A DNA stretch of 64,000 bases from Cyclobacterium jeungdonense (GTDB lineage: Bacteria; Bacteroidota; Bacteroidia; Cytophagales; Cyclobacteriaceae), in contig NZ_WMCD01000013.1 of the NCBI RefSeq assembly GCF_010994275.1, positions 1 through 64,000 of the forward strand, given 5' to 3'. Of this stretch, positions 59,263 to 64,000 are shown in pieces (the first letter of the stretch is position 1; the number at the start of each line of letters is the position of its first letter). The notes under the pieces were generated by a model. That model was not told the DNA's origin. It saw nothing but the letters and a program-made list of their open reading frames with translations, and made no database searches. The position numbers were made by a program, and so were the translations under genes.

Positions 59263-61902
59263 ATGATTGATTTCTCCAGGGAATTAAAGGTGTTGTCTTG
59301 CTTTATGCTTTTTCAAGCTTTTATTTTCAATGGATCATCGCAGGGGATCAGAGGGTTGGTCACTTCTGAAGAAGGCGAACCCCTGGCTTACGCTACGGTT
59401 TTTGCAAGGAACCTGAATGACGGCATCCCCACCAACCAAGATGGGCGGTTTGAATGGAAACTACCACCTGGAAACTACGATATCATTGTCCAATACCTGG
59501 GCTACCAGTCAAAATTACAAACAGTGGAAGTAAAGGACAGTTGGGTAGATCTGGATGTAAGTCTGGAAATGCAAACGTTTGCCTTGCAGGAAGTAGAGGT
59601 AAGGGGGGATCAAGAAGATCCGGCACTTACCGTCATGCGTAAAGCCATAGCAAAAGCAAAATTTCACCGCCTGCAGGTTCAGGAATACAGCATGATGGTG
59701 TACATAAAAGGAACCGGAGAACTGACCAATGCCCCCTTTTTCCTGAAAAAGAAACTGAAAGAGGAGGGAGTTGGACTCAATGAGGCCTATACTTCAGAAT
59801 CGGTTTCTAAAATTCACTTTAAGCAGCCGGATGAAATTACCGAGACGGTCATCAGTATACGGTCCACTGGTGAAAACAACCAGACTTCACCTGCTCCCTA
59901 TATCGGGGCCAGTTTTTACGATGACCAGATCAATGGCGTGGTTTCCCCCCTCTCCAGGTCCGCTTTTGTTTATTATCGGTTCCGTTTAGAAGGGAATTTT
60001 TTTGATAACGGGGTTATGGTGAATAAAATAAGGGTTATTCCCCGTTCAAAAGGAGAAAAGGTATTTGACGGGTATATCTATATCATCGAGGATTTATGGG
60101 CCATTCATAGCCTGAATTTGAAAACTTCCCTCATGGGTTTTGATATAGCGGTAACCCAGCAATATGCTCCGGTGGAAGAAAACATCTGGATGCCCCTGAC
60201 CCATACCTACACTTTCGGGGGAAAGTTTTTTGGTTTTGCCGGGGAGTACCAGTACCTGGCATCAACCAGGGATTACCAAATCACACTTAATCCCGATCTT
60301 CTGGTAGCTACCAAAATTTTGGATGAAAAGGTAGAGGAGATTCCCGATTATCTTCCTGAAGTTTCGAAAAGTGCAGACCCCCTTGAGCAGTTGGCAGCTG
60401 CTGATCAGATGAGCAGAAAGGATTTCAGAAAAATGGTCGACGCATATGAAAAGGAATCGATAAAGGAAAGAGAGCAGGCGGAGGTCATATCCGAAAGAAG
60501 CTATACCGTAGATTCCATGGCCACCAAAAGAGACCTTGTATATTGGGACAGCATCAGGCCGGTCCAACTGACTGCCAAAGAAATACAAGGTTATCGCAGG
60601 GATGATAGTTTGGCTCTGGTAGAGGCGGCCCGTGAAAGTGATGTTGACTCAGTGTCTCAAAAAGCCAAAAGAAAATTCCAACCACTTGATTTTCTAACGG
60701 GTGGAGATTATAGTTTTGGGAAAGGCAGGTCTGCAGGTTTTCATTCCAATTGGACCAAAATGTCATTCAATACAGTAGAAGGGTTTAAATTGGGATTTTC
60801 AGGATATTACCGGGCTGAGAAGAACACCAAAATGGCAGACAGTGTAACCAACCACCTGCGGTCCTGGAATTTCAGACCGGAATTCAGGTATGGTTTTGCA
60901 AGTAGAAAGCCCTACGGAATGCTGCACATCAGGCGCACGGTGACCAAAGGAAGGCCGGGCCACACCTGGGGAATAGAAGGAGGGAAGTACATTTTCCAAT
61001 ACAATGGAGAGGACCCCATCAATGAGCAAGTCAATGCCCTTTATTCCTTATTTTTCAGGCAAAATTACATGAAACTGTATGAGAAAACCTTTACCAGATT
61101 ATACCTGGCTCATAGAATTACGGATGCCTTCACCTATAGGGTGAATTTCCGATTCGAGGATCGGGTGAATCTGGAGAACAATTCCGATTATAGTTTTTAC
61201 AATAAGCCGGAACGAAGGTATACGTCCAATCGACCAATGAACCAGGAAGCAGGGAACGAGGCCTTTGCACCTAATGAGGCTGTTTTGGTTAGTGGCTCCA
61301 TTGAGTGGCGTCCTGGATTGAAATACCGGATAAGAAACGGAAGAAAATTCCCGCTTATGGAAACGGCGCCCCTGGTAAAATTTAACTATAACAAAAATTT
61401 TTCAGGAGCTGGCAAATTCGATCACCTGGAACTAGGACTGGAGCATGCGCTTAACTTCGGCGTAAGTGGCAAATTGGATGTAAACGTGCAAACGGGTACT
61501 TTCCTGAATCACTCTCAGGTCTATTTTATGGACTTCAAACATTTTGGGGGTAACCGGACCATCTTTAGTAATATGGGAGCGGCCAGCAATTTCCGATTTT
61601 TGGATTACTACCAATACAGCACCGCAGGTCCTTATTTCAGTAGCATCATGCATTATCAATTCAGGAAATTTCTTTTTACCCAATTGCCGGTACTCCGGTT
61701 TTCAGGCATCAGGGAAAATCTATTTTTTAATTATTTAAAAACCGAGAACGCTCCCCATTATTGGGAGTTGGGTTATTCATTGGACAACCTGTATCGGATT
61801 TTCAGGGTAGAGATTGGCGCAGGCTTTGAAAACAGCAAGTACAATAGGGGTGGGATTCGCTTTGGTATCGCTACTTTCATCCAGGTCAATGTAGGGGAGT
61901 GA
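59263..61902 (+). CDS. DUF5686 / CarboxypepD-reg-like outer-membrane protein
   Basis: 879-aa protein of the Bacteroidota DUF5686 family. The signal peptide ends near FNGSSQG. A carboxypeptidase-D regulatory-like domain covers about residues 30-115 (GIRGLVTSEEGEPLAYATVFARN). From about 330 on, a large region rich in aromatic strands (YSLFFRQNYMKLYEKTFTRLY, KFNYNKNFSGAGKF) suggests a beta barrel, ending IATFIQVNVGE. It may be an outer-membrane assembly or transport factor without known substrate. Monocistronic. Confidence 0.85.
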   Translation: MIDFSRELKVLSCFMLFQAFIFNGSSQGIRGLVTSEEGEPLAYATVFARNLNDGIPTNQDGRFEWKLPPGNYDIIVQYLGYQSKLQTVEVKDSWVDLDVSLEMQTFALQEVEVRGDQEDPALTVMRKAIAKAKFHRLQVQEYSMMVYIKGTGELTNAPFFLKKKLKEEGVGLNEAYTSESVSKIHFKQPDEITETVISIRSTGENNQTSPAPYIGASFYDDQINGVVSPLSRSAFVYYRFRLEGNFFDNGVMVNKIRVIPRSKGEKVFDGYIYIIEDLWAIHSLNLKTSLMGFDIAVTQQYAPVEENIWMPLTHTYTFGGKFFGFAGEYQYLASTRDYQITLNPDLLVATKILDEKVEEIPDYLPEVSKSADPLEQLAAADQMSRKDFRKMVDAYEKESIKEREQAEVISERSYTVDSMATKRDLVYWDSIRPVQLTAKEIQGYRRDDSLALVEAARESDVDSVSQKAKRKFQPLDFLTGGDYSFGKGRSAGFHSNWTKMSFNTVEGFKLGFSGYYRAEKNTKMADSVTNHLRSWNFRPEFRYGFASRKPYGMLHIRRTVTKGRPGHTWGIEGGKYIFQYNGEDPINEQVNALYSLFFRQNYMKLYEKTFTRLYLAHRITDAFTYRVNFRFEDRVNLENNSDYSFYNKPERRYTSNRPMNQEAGNEAFAPNEAVLVSGSIEWRPGLKYRIRNGRKFPLMETAPLVKFNYNKNFSGAGKFDHLELGLEHALNFGVSGKLDVNVQTGTFLNHSQVYFMDFKHFGGNRTIFSNMGAASNFRFLDYYQYSTAGPYFSSIMHYQFRKFLFTQLPVLRFSGIRENLFFNYLKTENAPHYWELGYSLDNLYRIFRVEIGAGFENSKYNRGGIRFGIATFIQVNVGE

Positions 61903-62250
61903 GGTTTGTTTGCGAGCGAATATCCACCTGGAAAAAATTTTCAAAATGTATCGTCATGACAATATTCCATTCCAAAAAGGGACAGATGACAGGAAAAGGC
62001 TACTAGCTTTATTTGATTGGAAATTTTCGTATCGATAATCGAAGTTCTCCAAGACAGCATTTTATATCAGGCTTTTCCGGCCTTCAAAGGTTATGTTTTT
62101 TAAGGCTAATGCATATTTCGGGTTTATTGTTAATTTGGGAACTTGGTTTAAGCTGTTTTATGAAATCGAGCATGACCAAAACGTCACACAGTGGGATGAA
62201 TATAAAGCATGCGAGATTCCATATGGCCGCTTAAAGACAATTACAAACAT
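61903..62250. other. Intergenic region with repeat copy D
   Basis: 348 bp between the DUF5686 gene and the alpha/beta hydrolase. The right part is repeat copy D; the left 250 bp show nothing recognised. A 73-aa frame from 62013 only extends the copy D mini-frame upstream and is not supported. Confidence 0.5.
62160..62250 (+). repeat. MKS-leader repeat, copy D (upstream of alpha/beta hydrolase)
   Basis: Shortest family member. It begins ATGAAATCGAGCATGACC and keeps AACGTCACACAGTGGGATGA and AAAGCATGCGAGATTC, but lacks the CCCGAT hairpin and downstream part. It ends ACAAACAT before the hydrolase ATG. Its small frame is 62160-62234 (24 aa, MKSSMTKTSHSGMNIKHARF...). Confidence 0.75.
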
Positions 62251-63051
62251 ATGAAAAGTAGGTTTATGATCCCGATGATTTTATTTTCAATATTGATCTT
62301 AATGGCTTACGGATTGGTATATGCATTTCAAGAAAAGTTTCTTTTCTTCCCTGAAAAACTGAAAAGCAATTTCCTCTTTCAATTTGACCAAAAATTTGAA
62401 GAAATGAACATCCGGATGAACGATGGCATTTCATTGAATGGACTACTATTCAAAACCGATCATCCAAAAGGCCTTATTTTTTACCTGCATGGAAATGCCG
62501 GATCAGTAAGAACCTGGGGTGGGGTAGCTGAGGTTTTTACCGAATTTGGTTATGACCTGTTTATACTGGATTATAGAGGTTATGGCAAAAGTGAAGGCGC
62601 AATTCAGGGGCAGGAACAAATGTATCAGGATGTTCAAAGGGCTTATGATGTGCTGAAAAACAGGTATCTTGAGCAGGAGATCATCGTTCTTGGCTATTCT
62701 ATGGGCACTGGTCCGGCTTCAAAATTAGCTTCCGTCAATCAACCCAGGCTTTTGATTTTGCAGGCACCCTATTACAGCTTATCCGATCTGGTGCAACATT
62801 ATTTCCCCATTTTCCCTTCCTTTTTGCACAAATATCCTTTTGAAAATTTCCGGCACATCCAAAAATGCAAGATGCCGGTGGTGATTTTTCATGGTGATCA
62901 AGATGAAGTCATTTATCCAGGGTCCTCCATTAAATTAAAAGAACATTTTAAAGAGCAGGACTCCCTGATCATGCTTGCCGGTCAGCAGCACAATGGGATG
63001 ACGTTTAATCCTGAATATCAAATAAAAATGAAAGAAATATTGAACCAATGA
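62251..63051 (+). CDS. Alpha/beta hydrolase with N-terminal membrane anchor
   Basis: 266-aa hydrolase. One transmembrane helix (about residues 5-25) and a mature alpha/beta domain. The oxyanion motif LHGNAGSVRTW is near residue 90, the nucleophile Ser is in LGYSMGTGPAS near 150, and FHGDQDEVIYP supplies the Asp and QQHNGMT the His. Related to the BEM46/YqiA-like group. It may be a membrane-anchored esterase or thioesterase. Start 62251 follows repeat copy D directly; the longer frame from 62209 is rejected. Confidence 0.85.
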   Translation: MKSRFMIPMILFSILILMAYGLVYAFQEKFLFFPEKLKSNFLFQFDQKFEEMNIRMNDGISLNGLLFKTDHPKGLIFYLHGNAGSVRTWGGVAEVFTEFGYDLFILDYRGYGKSEGAIQGQEQMYQDVQRAYDVLKNRYLEQEIIVLGYSMGTGPASKLASVNQPRLLILQAPYYSLSDLVQHYFPIFPSFLHKYPFENFRHIQKCKMPVVIFHGDQDEVIYPGSSIKLKEHFKEQDSLIMLAGQQHNGMTFNPEYQIKMKEILNQ

Positions 63052-63363
63052 CCCGCAACTGAACATTTCATAGATTTTATTTTATCCGGCAATCGAAAAT
63101 TTCAAATTGAAAACGAATTGTTCTCTACAATAAGAATTTGAAAGAATTATCAAAATAGGTAAGCTATTATTCTACTTTTTTCAAATTTTTATGTTAAAAA
63201 ATATACAGATTGGATGGATTTTTAATCATTAAAATATTAGGTAATTTACTTGTATCTCCTAACTATAATAAAATGTATAGCTAGGAAAAAGCGCGGGGGC
63301 CGGCACAAAACCGGGGGTGTGGCAGGGATGCGGGGATAAGGATTTTTGTGCCTTGATCTTTTG

Positions 63364-63390
63364 GTACTTTTGGATCTAAGCCAAAAGTAC
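63364..63390. repeat. Hairpin within interspersed-repeat debris
   Basis: Perfect 10-bp stem GTACTTTTGG with CCAAAAGTAC and a 7-nt loop ATCTAAG. No T-run follows. The preceding text CTTGATCTTTTGGTAC shares the core and suggests a duplicated unit. Confidence 0.55.
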
Positions 63391-63652
63391 GAACATAAAC
63401 AGCGGTTTGATTCAGAAAACTACCATTGTCCTGTACAGCCCTTTTACAAACGGGAAACAGCGTAAAGTCATTTTCTCTGAGATCAAGCAGAGCAGCTAAT
63501 ATAGAGGGCAGAATCCTTCTCTAAGAATAAACAGCTGTATTTTTTTTCGGAGATTTATCGTCAAGCTATTCGAGAAACCTAACCCCCGAAAGAGAACAAT
63601 TGCCACATGAAGAAATTGAAATTTTTCCATTCCCATATTATTTCTAATGAAT

Positions 63653-63660
63653 TAGGTTTG
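63653..63660 (+). promoter_or_regulatory. Candidate -7 box for the last lipoprotein gene
   Basis: TAGGTTTG fits TAnnTTTG exactly, 56 nt before the ATG at 63717. No clear -33 element. Confidence 0.3.
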
Positions 63661-63716
63661 TATTAACTAAAAATGAATTAGTTTTAGAATATTACCATAA
63701 GATAGTTAACGGGTCA

Positions 63717-64000
63717 ATGAAATACTTCGAAAATAAAAATATATTCTCAGTATTTTTTGGTTTGCTTTTTATGGAATTGGGAAATTCCTGCACCAAGGAC
63801 CAATCCCTTGATCCCTTGCTCCGGGATTATACAGAACGCATGACCCTGCTTCCCTCAGATACCCTGAGAACCCCCATTGGGTACCGCTCGAATGTGTACA
63901 GCAAGTACATCAAGAAATGTGAGATTGATGGCGTCCCTTTCCTGGGAGTAGTCAATGAAAACACCAATGAACTGGAGTTTTATTCCTTAACCAAAAGCGA
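63717..64000 (+). CDS. Lipoprotein, 5' part (DUF4221-like), truncated by window end
   Basis: 94 codons before the window ends. The signal is MKYFENKNIFSVFFGLLFME followed by a lipobox-like LGNSC. The mature part contains DYTERMTLLPSDTLRTPIG and FLGVVNENTNELEFYSL, which resembles the DUF4221 lipoprotein family of Cytophagales, recalled with moderate confidence. Function unknown. The rest of the gene lies beyond 64000. Confidence 0.6.
   Translation, partial: MKYFENKNIFSVFFGLLFMELGNSCTKDQSLDPLLRDYTERMTLLPSDTLRTPIGYRSNVYSKYIKKCEIDGVPFLGVVNENTNELEFYSLTKS

Larger units (their letters stand above)
63052..63716. other. Intergenic region, 665 bp, with G-rich hairpin
   Basis: No gene was found. It contains the G-rich stretch near 63293-63337 and the hairpin GTACTTTTGG/CCAAAAGTAC (63364-63373 with 63381-63390), flanked by DNA unlike its neighbours. 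Probably debris of an interspersed repeat. The region is otherwise A/T-rich. Confidence 0.5.

Noticed and set aside
62013..62234. 73-aa frame upstream of the alpha/beta hydrolase
   Set aside because: Only its last 24 residues correspond to the conserved repeat mini-frame. The first part has no support and is not present in the other three copies.
1..64000. tRNA or rRNA genes
   Set aside because: No cloverleaf, CCA-ended or rRNA-like segment was recognised in the intergenic regions by eye. A tRNAscan or cmsearch run would be decisive.

Overview
The window looks like a chromosomal segment of a marine-type member of the Bacteroidota, most likely Cytophagales (Cyclobacteriaceae-like; the family is inference from gene content). 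Reasons: a gliding gene (gldC), DUF3098 and DUF5686 proteins, a TonB-dependent receptor with a carboxypeptidase-D-like N-terminal domain, many lipoproteins and Tat-exported Gfo/Idh/MocA enzymes. Start codons lack Shine-Dalgarno sequences and sit behind A/T-rich leaders, and several genes have a TAnnTTTG-type -7 box. No rRNA, tRNA, CRISPR array, prophage or transposase gene was seen. The last gene is cut by the window end.

Layout. 0-13.5 kb: housekeeping and scattered genes, including an MBL-fold lipoprotein, deoxynucleotidase, MsrB, class III aminotransferase, a DUF1080 plus Gfo/Idh pair, a Bcp-type peroxiredoxin, an EamA transporter, an overlapping pncB-pncA NAD salvage pair, a META-domain protein, ferritin and a secreted S15/CocE hydrolase. 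13.8-17 kb: kdsB, rsmE, a GAF protein and a NagX/DUF5009 membrane protein. 17.2-20.8 kb: an amino-sugar cassette (GH109 glycosidase, nagB, NagP/FucP-type transporter). 20.8-25.9 kb: TonB receptor, SGNH lipoprotein and a MocA-like nucleotidyltransferase. 26.3-31.8 kb: a compact minus-strand operon ftsX-DUF3098-uppP-truB-ribF-scoA-scoB-gldC with overlapping start and stop codons, behind a recognisable promoter. 33-51 kb: a secreted catabolic region with a sulfatase, a giant DUF6807/dehydrogenase/HEAT/cytochrome c fusion, a second DUF6807 lipoprotein, a LamG protein, an M16 peptidase, a GH33 sialidase, a beta-helix protein, a lactonase and a GDPD-like/alkaline phosphatase fusion. 51-64 kb: YtxH, SDR, a hybrid histidine kinase, two Tat-exported Gfo/Idh enzymes with an SSS symporter, a DUF5686 protein, an alpha/beta hydrolase and a truncated lipoprotein.

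The most unusual signal is a four-copy interspersed repeat of about 90-155 bp (30.7 kb, 22.9 kb, 13.7 kb, 62.2 kb). Each copy lies directly upstream of a gene, in the same orientation as that gene, and ends at its start codon. Each copy also carries an open small reading frame starting MKS. Other repeats include a cluster of tight hairpins resembling REP elements (58.9-59.2 kb), a fold-back near 4.4 kb and a hairpin near 63.4 kb.

Working model: outer-membrane and periplasmic enzymes (sialidase, sulfatase, GH109, beta-helix protein, Gfo/Idh proteins) attack host or algal glycans. Sugars enter through the NagP-like and SSS transporters, and NagB feeds amino sugars to glycolysis. The substrates are not determinable from sequence alone.
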